A stretch of DNA of 64,000 nt from Marinomonas aquiplantarum (GTDB taxonomy: Bacteria; Pseudomonadota; Gammaproteobacteria; Pseudomonadales; Marinomonadaceae). Positions 54,958 through 63,274 of this stretch are shown here, one piece after another (positions within the stretch are counted from its first letter, which is position 1; every line of letters begins with the position of its first letter). The stretch spans positions 310,001-374,000 of the forward strand of contig NZ_QNRF01000003.1 in assembly GCF_003314975.1 (NCBI RefSeq). The letters are read 5' to 3'. The notes below the pieces were generated by a model. That model did no database searches and had not been told where the DNA came from. It saw only the letters and a program-made list of their open reading frames with translations. A program made the translations under genes and the position numbers.

Positions 54958-56979
54958 ATGTTTGACAAAATACTCATTGCTAATCGAGGCGAAATCGCCT
55001 GCCGAGTGATAAAAACCGCTCGAAAAATGGGCATTCGTACTGTTGCTGTGTATTCTGATGCTGACCGTCACGCCCTCCATGTTGAGATGGCAGATGAAGC
55101 CGTACACATAGGTCATGCCCCTTCTCGCGAATCGTACCTCGTCATAGAAAAAGTCATTGCAGCGGCAAAACAAACCGGAGCTCAAGCCATTCATCCGGGT
55201 TATGGTTTCTTAAGTGAAAATGCCGATTTTTGTCGAGCTTGCCAAGACAACAACCTAGTCTTTATCGGCCCGCCTGTTGGTGCGATCGAAGCCATGGGGT
55301 CAAAATCGGCTGCCAAAGACATCATGGGAAAAGCCGATGTGCCATTAGTACCAGGTTATCATGGCGCGAATCAAGACCCAGAGTTACTCAGAGCAAGTTC
55401 GGAACAAATGGGCTACCCCGTACTGCTAAAAGCCGCTGCCGGTGGTGGTGGTAAAGGCATGCGCCAAGTTTGGCAAGCCGAGGATTTTGATGAAGCTTTA
55501 GCGGCCGCTAAACGCGAGGCGATGAATGGTTTTGGTGACGACACCATGTTGGTGGAGAAATACTTGACCGAGCCTCGTCATGTGGAAATTCAAGTTTTTT
55601 GTGATCAACACCACAATGCCGTTTATTTATTTGAGCGCGATTGCTCATTACAGCGCCGTCACCAGAAAGTTATTGAAGAAGCTCCTGCTCCCGGCATGTC
55701 GGATTCTTTACGCCAACAAATGGGTGAAGCCGCAGTCAGAGCAGCCCAAGCGATTGATTATCAAGGCGCTGGTACAGTGGAATTCTTGCTTGATCATGAT
55801 GGCCGCTTTTACTTTATGGAAATGAATACTCGCTTACAAGTGGAGCACCCTGTTACCGAAATGATTACGGGGCAAGATTTAGTAGAATGGCAACTGCGTG
55901 TCGCCGCGGGACAAACATTACCCTGCCGACAAGAGCAATTAACGATTCATGGGCATGCATTTGAAGCTCGGGTATACGCAGAAGACCCCGATAAGGATTT
56001 CTTACCCGTTACCGGTCAACTGCATTTGCTACGTCCCCCAGCCGGTAACGATAATGTTCGAGTGGATACCGGCGTTCGACAAGGCGATGAGGTCAGCGTT
56101 TACTACGACCCCATGATTGCCAAACTGATCGTTTGGGATGAAGACAGAGAAACGGCGTTACAACGCTTACGCCAGTCCCTACGTGACTACCAAATTGCAG
56201 GCATGAAAACCAACCTACCTTTTCTCTACAAGTTGGCCAGTGTCGATGCGTTTGCCCATGCGGATCTGGACACGCGATTCATCGAGCGCCATGAGCAGGA
56301 GATCTTCAAGCCCGATGAACATGACCAGACAAAGCATTTACTACTCGCCACATTATTTATGCTCCTGAAAGAACGTCCGTACCATTCTGGCGACGCTCAT
56401 TCATCTGTCGATAAACGTTCACCTTGGTTGGAAACACATGACTGGCGCATGAATTTAGTTCATTGCCAACACATCACGCTATTGATCGATGACGAGCCTC
56501 ATCATCTCAAAGTCCAAGCCAGCACGCGAGATACACTTGATGGCTACAGGATTCAATATGACGGACAAGACTATTTTGTCGCTGGGGAACAGGTTGAACA
56601 CGAGCTTATCGCTCACATTGAAGGACACCGACAAACAGCAACCGTGTCGCTCCAGGATAACAAAGGGATGCTATTTACTCAGCAAGGAAGGCTTGAATTC
56701 ACCTTGCCGGAAGTCGATTTAGGCATAGAGGATGCCAGCCAGTCACAAGGCGCGCTAGCGGCACCCATGAACGGCACAGTGGTTGAACTGGCCGTCAAAG
56801 CCGGTGAGAAGGTTAGCAAAGACAGCCTATTACTCGTCATGGAAGCAATGAAAATGGAGCACAGTATTCGTGCGCCAGCCGACGGTTACGTAGAAGAATT
56901 CTATTTCACCGCTGGTGATTTGGTCGACGGTGGTGCGCAACTTATGTCCTTTAATACGGAGGCAGAGACCGCCCTATGA
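54958..56979 (+). CDS. liuD: 3-Methylcrotonyl-CoA carboxylase, biotin-carrying (alpha) subunit
   Basis: A 673-residue biotin carboxylase/biotin carrier fusion. [25 protein letters not shown] starts the biotin carboxylase domain, [11 protein letters not shown] is the ATP loop, [27 protein letters not shown] the metal site, and MEAMKME carries biotin at about K632. The frame extends to 54937, but ATG at 54958 after GGAGAATAACCAAG gives the canonical N-terminus. Its stop overlaps the HMG-CoA lyase start by 4 nt. Confidence 0.93.
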   Translation: MFDKILIANRGEIACRVIKTARKMGIRTVAVYSDADRHALHVEMADEAVHIGHAPSRESYLVIEKVIAAAKQTGAQAIHPGYGFLSENADFCRACQDNNLVFIGPPVGAIEAMGSKSAAKDIMGKADVPLVPGYHGANQDPELLRASSEQMGYPVLLKAAAGGGGKGMRQVWQAEDFDEALAAAKREAMNGFGDDTMLVEKYLTEPRHVEIQVFCDQHHNAVYLFERDCSLQRRHQKVIEEAPAPGMSDSLRQQMGEAAVRAAQAIDYQGAGTVEFLLDHDGRFYFMEMNTRLQVEHPVTEMITGQDLVEWQLRVAAGQTLPCRQEQLTIHGHAFEARVYAEDPDKDFLPVTGQLHLLRPPAGNDNVRVDTGVRQGDEVSVYYDPMIAKLIVWDEDRETALQRLRQSLRDYQIAGMKTNLPFLYKLASVDAFAHADLDTRFIERHEQEIFKPDEHDQTKHLLLATLFMLLKERPYHSGDAHSSVDKRSPWLETHDWRMNLVHCQHITLLIDDEPHHLKVQASTRDTLDGYRIQYDGQDYFVAGEQVEHELIAHIEGHRQTATVSLQDNKGMLFTQQGRLEFTLPEVDLGIEDASQSQGALAAPMNGTVVELAVKAGEKVSKDSLLLVMEAMKMEHSIRAPADGYVEEFYFTAGDLVDGGAQLMSFNTEAETAL

Positions 56980-57875
56980 GCTTACCTAAAAGGGTCAAAA
57001 TCGTTGAAGTCGGCCCAAGAGATGGTTTGCAAAATGAGTCGCAGATTATCTCAACTGAAACCAAGATTACACTGGTTAAAAAGCTCGCTGAAAGTGGTTT
57101 AGGCTATATTGAAACAGGCAGCTTTGTTAACCCTAAGTGGATTCCCCAGATGGCCGACAGCGAACAGGTATTTAGCGGCATAGAACGGCTGCCCGATATT
57201 ACCTATGCGGCCTTAACGCCCAATCTAAAAGGCTTCCAACGGGCAATGGACGTAAAGGCTTCTGAGGTGGCTATTTTTGCCGCTGCTTCAGAAGCTTTTT
57301 CTCAAAAAAACATTAATTGCTCGATAGCCGAAAGTTTACAGCGGTTTGAACCACTGATCGCCGCCGCCAACGAGCAAAAAGTAGCGGTGCGCGGTTATGT
57401 GTCCTGTGTTTTAGGCTGCCCCTATGAAGGCGATATTGCCCCCAGAAAGGTCGCAGACGTGACAGAACAATTACTCGCCATGGGCTGCTATGAAGTCTCC
57501 CTTGGCGACACCATAGGCGTGGGCACCCCAGCTGCCGTTGAACGCTTGTTAGATGAGGTTTTAATCAATACCCCAATAGACAAACTGGCGATGCATATGC
57601 ACGATACTTATGGGCAAGCGTTGGCTAATATCTATGCCGCCCTATTGCGTGGTATCTCCGTGGTCGATGCGTCCGTGGCTGGATTAGGCGGCTGTCCCTA
57701 CGCCAAAGGCGCATCTGGGAACGTGGCGACAGAAGACGTGGTCTATCTACTCAATGGTTTAGGTATTGAGCATAAGGTGAATCTAGGAAAACTGATCGAA
57801 GCGGGTCAATTTATCAGCTCTGCTCTTGGGCGGAACAATGCGTCTAAAGTAGCTCACGCCCTTTCTCAGCAATAA
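56976..57875 (+). CDS. liuE: Hydroxymethylglutaryl-CoA lyase
   Basis: A 299-residue TIM-barrel lyase. [12 protein letters not shown] holds the catalytic Arg-Asp pair, [19 protein letters not shown] and [18 protein letters not shown] supply the metal His residues, and [31 protein letters not shown] is the HMG-CoA lyase signature with the catalytic Cys. It splits HMG-CoA into acetyl-CoA and acetoacetate, ending the branched C5 route. Coupled to liuD by ATGA overlap and closed by a strong bidirectional terminator. Confidence 0.95.
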   Translation: MSLPKRVKIVEVGPRDGLQNESQIISTETKITLVKKLAESGLGYIETGSFVNPKWIPQMADSEQVFSGIERLPDITYAALTPNLKGFQRAMDVKASEVAIFAAASEAFSQKNINCSIAESLQRFEPLIAAANEQKVAVRGYVSCVLGCPYEGDIAPRKVADVTEQLLAMGCYEVSLGDTIGVGTPAAVERLLDEVLINTPIDKLAMHMHDTYGQALANIYAALLRGISVVDASVAGLGGCPYAKGASGNVATEDVVYLLNGLGIEHKVNLGKLIEAGQFISSALGRNNASKVAHALSQQ

Positions 57876-57892
57876 AGATGCTTATAAGGCTG

Positions 57893-57920
57893 ACATGGGA
57901 TCCTTTAGGATCCCATGTTT
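57893..57920. terminator. Bidirectional terminator overlapping the LysR stop codon
   Basis: ACATGGGATCC (57893-57903), TTTA loop, GGATCCCATGT (57908-57918), then T residues. The stem is a perfect 11 bp. The loop contains the stop codon of the converging LysR gene (57905-57907), and its last codons form one stem arm. Confidence 0.87.
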
Positions 57921-58816
57921 TGTGCCGCCTCTTGAAAGGCATTTCGTAGCCAAATAAGTCCTTCGTCTTTGTGACGATACTGGTGCCACTGGGCACATTG
58001 TTTTAAGACTGGAATATCAAATGGCAGAGGGTGAATTTTTAGCGGCCATGCTTGGGCCATCTTATGCGCTAACCTCGCGTGAATCGTCGCAATATTGTCA
58101 GTGCCAATGACTAAAGCGGGCAAGGAGGCAAAACTGAAGGTAGTCGCCGCAATACGACGCTCTATATTGTGTTGGTTCGCAAAAGACAGTTCAAAAAAGC
58201 CTTTTTTCATACCACCTGGGCGCATCACCACATGACCTGCCTCAGCATATTTTTGCTTAGTCAACTCGCCTTTTGCCAGCTCACTATGCTGCCATACTAC
58301 ACAGGCAAACTCTTCTTCATACAAAACATCGTTGGGATGCTCCTTCGAAACAAAATCGGAAGGAATGATTAATAAGTCTGCTTCACCGCGCTCTAATTGC
58401 TCATGAGGGTTATCGATTTGCGCTAAAAACTCAAAACGTGCTGTGCATTTGTGCTGCCCAACCACCTCAAGTAAGTAGGGAATAAAAACAGTTTGCGTAT
58501 AGTCGGAACAAAAGATGCTAAAAATTCTATCTGTGTTCTGTGGCTCAAACGTAGGCTGAATAAGAATCGTGCTTTCTATGTTGTTCAAGGCATTGCGTAC
58601 ATGCACTTTTAAGTTCTCACCAAACGGTGTAATCAGCATTTTTCGACCCACTTGTGCCAGCAAGTCATCATTAAAATACTCTCTCAACCTAGATAAAGAA
58701 TTGCTCAGTGCCGAGGGACTCATATTCAGTTTCTCTGCCCCTTTGGTAATGCTTTGCTCCGTCAGCAAGGTGTCTAATGCCACCAGCAAATTCAAATCAA
58801 GCTTTTTAAAACGCAT
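57905..58816 (-). CDS. NodD-type LysR regulator 2
   Basis: A 303-residue LysR protein, MRFKKLDLNLLVALDTLLTEQS with HTH ITKGAEKLNMSPSALSNSLSRLREYF. It is a clear relative of the LysR at 22.9 kb, including YFNDDLL/YFDDELL and the (Y/C)(A/S)CVVW block. It is divergent from the DUF1302 gene across 147 nt that carries an ATTCGATAGTATCGAAT palindrome, and the same element recurs at 49.6 kb. It is therefore the best candidate regulator of both transcription units. The stop codon sits inside a terminator loop. Confidence 0.88.
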   Translation of the reverse strand: MRFKKLDLNLLVALDTLLTEQSITKGAEKLNMSPSALSNSLSRLREYFNDDLLAQVGRKMLITPFGENLKVHVRNALNNIESTILIQPTFEPQNTDRIFSIFCSDYTQTVFIPYLLEVVGQHKCTARFEFLAQIDNPHEQLERGEADLLIIPSDFVSKEHPNDVLYEEEFACVVWQHSELAKGELTKQKYAEAGHVVMRPGGMKKGFFELSFANQHNIERRIAATTFSFASLPALVIGTDNIATIHARLAHKMAQAWPLKIHPLPFDIPVLKQCAQWHQYRHKDEGLIWLRNAFQEAAQNMGS

Positions 58817-58844
58817 GGGAATCTACCCTTCTTTATTATTTTAA

Positions 58845-58963
58845 TCATTCGATAGTATCGAATCATCGATTCAATTTAAAGGGCTCTTGTGAATGATAAA
58901 GCTGGCTTATAGTGGACTTGTTCTTAACGATAAAAATAAAACCTTCAACGAGAGGAAGAACAA
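58845..58963 (+). promoter_or_regulatory. Operator-promoter element, copy B (shared with 49.6 kb)
   Basis: ATTCGATA-G-TATCGAAT (58847-58863) is a perfect 8-bp dyad with a LysR-like T-N11-A layout. TTTAAAGGG (58875-58883) and TGTTCTTAAC (58919-58928) with an A-rich run follow, then AGGAAGAACAA and the DUF1302 ATG at 58964. Order and spacing match the element at 49584-49713. Confidence 0.65.
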
Positions 58964-60559
58964 ATGAGTAGATTTAACTCCGCGTCATTTCGGCTTACGT
59001 CTGTGGCTGTCGCCATTATTTCCAGTACGTCAACCGCCTATGGCTTCAATATCGATACCGGCAGTTCTGATTTTAGGCTCAGCCTAGACAATACGGTTAA
59101 ATACAGTACGGCGCTTCGCTTAGAAGACGCATCTCCTGGCCTGACAAACAGCGCCAACCAAAACGACGGTAACAATAACTTTGATAAGGGTCTGGTTTCC
59201 AACCGGCTTGATTTGTTCAGTGAACTGGATGGCTCCTATAAAAACATGGGCTTTCGAGTGAGTGGTGCCGCTTGGTACGACGACGTCTATAACAGTTCTA
59301 CCGACAACACTAGCAGTACCGCTAATAACACACCTGCCAGCGAATTTTCTGATAACACCAAAAAAATCATGGGTGATGATGCTGAAATACTGGATGCCTT
59401 TGTCTATGGTTATTTTCCCGTTATGAATGGGATGGAAGGAACCGTTCGTTTAGGTCGTCACTCCCTCTTATGGGGTGAGAGTTTATTCTTCGGATCTAAT
59501 GGTATCGCAGGCGGACAAGCGCCTAATGACGTGGTGAAACTGCTATCTGTTCCCAACTCCACATTCAAAGAAACCGTTCGACCAACGGGCAAACTGTCGG
59601 TCGACATACCAATCAGTGATGAAGCAACCATTGGCGCCTATATCGGCTATGAATGGGAAGCGTCACGTATTCCACCTGTCGGTTCCTACTTGTCCAGTGG
59701 CGACGCCATTGCTTCAGATGTCTTACTTATTGGTCAAAATAAAGCTCAGAAAACCAAGGATGAGGAAGCCAGTGACTCGGGGCAATATGGTCTGCAATTG
59801 CGTTGGAGCGATAATGATCTGGATGCAGATTTTGGTTTGTATGCCATTCGCTACAATGCTTATAGCGCCAGTAACCAGTATATGGTTGCACCTAGTGGTA
59901 TTCCAGAGCAATTCAAATTTGCCTACGCCGAAGGCATCGAAGCTTACGGTGCCAGTATGGCGAAAAGCGTTGGCGTTTGGGGTCTGGCAATGGAAGTATC
60001 TTATCGCCGTAATGCCCCTCTACAAAGTAAGGGCCAAACAATCACGCCATCAGGCGTGCAATACGACAACAATGATAATCCAGGTTATGCGGTTGGTGAA
60101 ACAGCCCATGCTCAGTTCTCTTGGATGGCAAGTCTAGGACCAAGTTTTATCTCTAAAGAAGCCAGTTTTATGGGCGAAATTGCTTGGAATACTCGAGTCA
60201 AAACCACTGAAAACGAAAGTATGCTAAACCCCAATGCTGACCGCTCTGCGGTCGGTTTGAGAATGGTGTATAGCCCAACTTACCGTCAAGCTTTTGATGG
60301 CCTTGATCTGTCTCCATCCGTTGGCTTTGGCCACACTTGGGGGAAATCGTCTGCAGTAGGCGCCTTTGGGGTTGATGGGGGCGGTGATGTCAATGTCGGC
60401 ATTAAAGCTGTCTATCTAGATCGGTGGAATATGTCCTTAAGCTACACCAAATACTTAGGTGAAGAAGGCAACTTCCTCGATGACAACAATTATGCGCAAT
60501 ATAAGCAAACGTTGAAAGATCGAGACTTCCTTGCAGCTTCTATTAACACCACCTTTTAA
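58964..60559 (+). CDS. DUF1302 outer-membrane protein
   Basis: A 531-residue protein with signal peptide ending TAYGFN (about residue 29) and a beta-rich body ending DFLAASINTTF, with a terminal Phe as in outer-membrane barrels. FNIDTGSSDFRLSLDNTVKYSTALRLED and VRLGRHSLLWGESLFFG are DUF1302 hallmarks. DUF1302 and DUF1329 proteins are usually encoded together in catabolic clusters for hydrophobic compounds such as steroids, terpenoids and long-chain molecules, and are thought to help such substrates cross the outer envelope. ATG follows GAGGAAGAACAA. Confidence 0.88.
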   Translation: MSRFNSASFRLTSVAVAIISSTSTAYGFNIDTGSSDFRLSLDNTVKYSTALRLEDASPGLTNSANQNDGNNNFDKGLVSNRLDLFSELDGSYKNMGFRVSGAAWYDDVYNSSTDNTSSTANNTPASEFSDNTKKIMGDDAEILDAFVYGYFPVMNGMEGTVRLGRHSLLWGESLFFGSNGIAGGQAPNDVVKLLSVPNSTFKETVRPTGKLSVDIPISDEATIGAYIGYEWEASRIPPVGSYLSSGDAIASDVLLIGQNKAQKTKDEEASDSGQYGLQLRWSDNDLDADFGLYAIRYNAYSASNQYMVAPSGIPEQFKFAYAEGIEAYGASMAKSVGVWGLAMEVSYRRNAPLQSKGQTITPSGVQYDNNDNPGYAVGETAHAQFSWMASLGPSFISKEASFMGEIAWNTRVKTTENESMLNPNADRSAVGLRMVYSPTYRQAFDGLDLSPSVGFGHTWGKSSAVGAFGVDGGGDVNVGIKAVYLDRWNMSLSYTKYLGEEGNFLDDNNYAQYKQTLKDRDFLAASINTTF

Positions 60560-60574
60560 GTTTTGGAGAACGAA

Positions 60575-61936
60575 ATGTATAAAAACAAAAAACACCGTTT
60601 GAACGTTCTTTTCACCTCAGTACTTTTGAGCGGTTTTGCTTCACTAAGCTTGGCCGCGGTCAGCCCAGAAGAAGCGGCTCGTTTAGGCCAGGATTTAACC
60701 CCTTTCGGCGGTGAAAAAGCAGGCAATAGCGCAGGCACGATTCCCGCTTGGACAGGAGGATTTAACAAACCTATCCCTGGGGAGATTTTAGGAGGAAAGC
60801 GCTTAGATCCATTTAAAGATGAAAAGCCGCTGTATTCCGTCACCGCACAAAATATGGCGCAATACAGTGAACATCTAACAGATGGCGTCAAGGCGATGCT
60901 TACTAAGTACCCGGATACCTATCGTTTAGATGTCTATCCTACGCACAGAACGGCGACAGCACCAAAGTGGGTCTATGACTTTACGATGCAAAATGCACTC
61001 AAAGCAAAGTTAGAGGGGCATAAACTGATTGACGCTTATGGTGGCACCCCATTCCCTATCGCTAAAAATGGTCTAGAAGCCATTAATAATCACAGATTAT
61101 CTTGGCGTGGCGTAAGCTGGGAAGCCGCATTCAACCAATATCAAATTACGTCAAGTGGCAAGGTGGTACTGACTACCGATGGCTTTATAAAACGTCAAGT
61201 TCCCTATTATTTTGAAGATGGCTCAAGTGAAGACTTCAATGGCTACTTTGAGCAGATTCTGCTGGAGAATTATGGTCCGCCAATTCGAGCTGGAGCACTG
61301 ATTGGTGGACAAACCAATCTCGACTCCTCGAAAACCAAGTCGTACGTTTACTTAGCTGGCCAACGCCGAGTAAGAAAACTCGCCAATCCTTGCTGTGATA
61401 CACCAACGCCTGCTACCGCTGGCTTGATGTCCTTTGATGAAATAAGTGTGTTTTCTGGACGTACCGAAACCTTTGATTGGAAGTTATTAGGTAAAAAAGA
61501 AATTTTCCTACCTTATAACCAGAATCATTTTTTGCAATACCCAGACAAAGACATCATTACTGGAAATCACTTAAATCCAGATGCGGTTCGCTGGGAGCTA
61601 CACCGAGTCTGGGTGGTTGAAGCAACTGTGGCGAAAGGCAAACGTCATCAAGCCGCACGTAGCCGATATTATCTTGATGAAGATACTTGGCAAGCCATGT
61701 TGGGCGATCGCTGGGATTCAAAAGGACAATTATGGAAAACACTTTGGGGTTTCAATTACATCATGCCGGAATTCCCAGGCACCATCCCTCAGACATTCGG
61801 CTTTTATAACCTACTGTCAGGGGAAGGTTACGCGGCTAACGTGATGAACGATAAAGCATTTCATTATCGTCCAAGAAAGCGTTTTCCTACCAGTACCTTT
61901 ACGGGTCAAGGTATCGCGCGACAAGGTATGAGGTAA
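60575..61936 (+). CDS. DUF1329 periplasmic/outer-membrane lipid-binding-like protein
   Basis: A 453-residue protein with a signal peptide (LFTSVLLSGFASLSLAAV, cleavage near residue 30) and the DUF1329 body: EEAARLGQDLTPFGGEKAGNSAGTIPAWTGG at the mature start, YLAGQRRVRKLANPCCDTPTPATAGLMSFDE, and HRVWVVEATVAKGKRHQAARSRYYLDEDTWQ. DUF1329 has a LolB/LolA-like fold, so transfer of a lipid-like molecule between membranes is plausible. A TTG at 60563 extends the frame, but ATG at 60575 behind TTGGAGAACGAA is the better start. It follows DUF1302 within 15 nt. Confidence 0.88.
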   Translation: MYKNKKHRLNVLFTSVLLSGFASLSLAAVSPEEAARLGQDLTPFGGEKAGNSAGTIPAWTGGFNKPIPGEILGGKRLDPFKDEKPLYSVTAQNMAQYSEHLTDGVKAMLTKYPDTYRLDVYPTHRTATAPKWVYDFTMQNALKAKLEGHKLIDAYGGTPFPIAKNGLEAINNHRLSWRGVSWEAAFNQYQITSSGKVVLTTDGFIKRQVPYYFEDGSSEDFNGYFEQILLENYGPPIRAGALIGGQTNLDSSKTKSYVYLAGQRRVRKLANPCCDTPTPATAGLMSFDEISVFSGRTETFDWKLLGKKEIFLPYNQNHFLQYPDKDIITGNHLNPDAVRWELHRVWVVEATVAKGKRHQAARSRYYLDEDTWQAMLGDRWDSKGQLWKTLWGFNYIMPEFPGTIPQTFGFYNLLSGEGYAANVMNDKAFHYRPRKRFPTSTFTGQGIARQGMR

Positions 61937-61959
61937 CTAGAAATAAATTGAGTTGAACG

Positions 61960-62030
61960 GTTTGCCTTGAGGAGTGAGTAGCCTTACTCCCCTTTAGGTT
62001 ACCTCATTGCCTTGGGGCAAACTGCTTTTT
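61960..62030 (+). terminator. Structured RNA region with terminal T-run
   Basis: Outer stem GTTTGCC (61960-61966) with GGCAAAC (62016-62022) encloses an inner stem GGAGT (61971-61975) with ACTCC (61986-61990) and ends in a T-run (62026-62030). It lies between DUF1329 and the alpha/beta hydrolase. It is probably a terminator or attenuator that lowers downstream expression; a riboswitch is possible but no known class is recognised. Confidence 0.5.
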
Positions 62031-62094
62031 ATCTATCAAGTTACTAAACAATTTAAACCGACTATTAAGCTGAAATAAAACAATTGGAGAACTT

Positions 62095-63252
62095 ATGTTT
62101 CGTTATTTTCCGAGCAATTATCCATGGGACCTTTCGATCAATCTGGCACTAGAAATGGGGGCTCGTATAGGGGAAATTGAAGAGATGTGCGCACCGCTAA
62201 AAGAAGCGGCTAAAGCTAAAGACGAAGCAGGTTCAATAGCCTTTAGAGAAAGCTGGGAACGCATGGCGGATAAGCTGTGTGATTTGGCACAAGAAGACGA
62301 AGACAAGGGTCGATTGTTATCGGCTGGTGACAAATATGCTCGAGCAGCAACCTATTATGGCACAGCTGAACGCTTGCAAGGCCTTGGAAGCGAAAGTCGA
62401 CTAACCCTATACAAACACTTTTTAAAAGTCTTCGCTAAGGGAACGACCTTAGCGAAAGAAAACTGTGAACGCGTTGAGATTCCTTACGAGGGTAAACACA
62501 TATCCGCCTTATATGTTCGCGCCGAAGGCGTCGAAGGCAAAGCGCCCATTCTCGTTCAAGTCAATGGCCTAGATTCTATTAAAGAGATGATCTATCGCGT
62601 AGGCGTGCCTCAATTATTAGCAAAACGTGGCATTTCCTCTCTCATTGTTGACCAACCAGGTACAGGCGAAGCCATACGCCTACAAGGGTTTACTGCCCGC
62701 TATGACAGTGAACATTGGGCCAGTCGAATTGTCGATTGGTTAGAAACACGTGACGAAATTGATGCCAAAAGAATTGGCTTACAAGGGGTTTCCCTCGGCG
62801 GTTATTACTGCCCAAGAGCCGTTGCTTTTGAACCTAGATTTGCCTGTGGCCTTGTATGGGGTGCTAACCATGATTGGCGTGATGTACAAAAACGTCGCTT
62901 AGAAAAAGAAGGTGACTTTCCCGTTCCGCACTATTGGGATCATGTACGTTGGGTGTGGGGCGCAAAAGACATGGACGAATTTATGCAAATCGCTGAAAAC
63001 GTCCACCTTGATGGTGTACTCGATCAAATCAAGGTGCCATTCCTCGTCACTCATGGTGAAAAAGATTCTCAGATCCCTCTTAAATGGGCGTACCGAACCT
63101 ATGAGCAACTCGTCAATAGCCCTAAACGAGAACTTAAAATTTTCACTGATCGAGAAGGTGGTGTACAGCACTCTAGCTTTGATAACTCCGCCAATGCAGG
63201 TGCCTACTTAGTCGACTGGGTGGCAGAAACGCTCGGTGGTCATACAGCCTAA
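62095..63252 (+). CDS. Alpha/beta hydrolase of the 2,6-dihydroxypseudooxynicotine-hydrolase type
   Basis: A 385-residue serine hydrolase with a helical N-terminal region (about 1-120), then the alpha/beta domain. Nucleophile S233 in GVSLGG, D324 in HGEKDSQIP and H359 in GGVQHSSF make up the triad. LIVDQPGTGEAIRLQ and HGEKDSQIP belong to the branch that contains the nicotine-pathway C-C hydrolase DHPON hydrolase and polyketide deacylases. C-C bond cleavage in a beta-diketone or acylated ring is thus plausible. It precedes a two-domain VOC gene by 22 nt. The substrate is not readable. Confidence 0.82.
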   Translation: MFRYFPSNYPWDLSINLALEMGARIGEIEEMCAPLKEAAKAKDEAGSIAFRESWERMADKLCDLAQEDEDKGRLLSAGDKYARAATYYGTAERLQGLGSESRLTLYKHFLKVFAKGTTLAKENCERVEIPYEGKHISALYVRAEGVEGKAPILVQVNGLDSIKEMIYRVGVPQLLAKRGISSLIVDQPGTGEAIRLQGFTARYDSEHWASRIVDWLETRDEIDAKRIGLQGVSLGGYYCPRAVAFEPRFACGLVWGANHDWRDVQKRRLEKEGDFPVPHYWDHVRWVWGAKDMDEFMQIAENVHLDGVLDQIKVPFLVTHGEKDSQIPLKWAYRTYEQLVNSPKRELKIFTDREGGVQHSSFDNSANAGAYLVDWVAETLGGHTA

Positions 63253-63274
63253 CCACTTACTAGAGGAAAGAGAT

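Noticed and set aside
59616..60137. 173-codon forward frame inside the DUF1302 gene
   Set aside because: Shadow frame; the DUF1302 frame has signal peptide, family motifs and terminal Phe.
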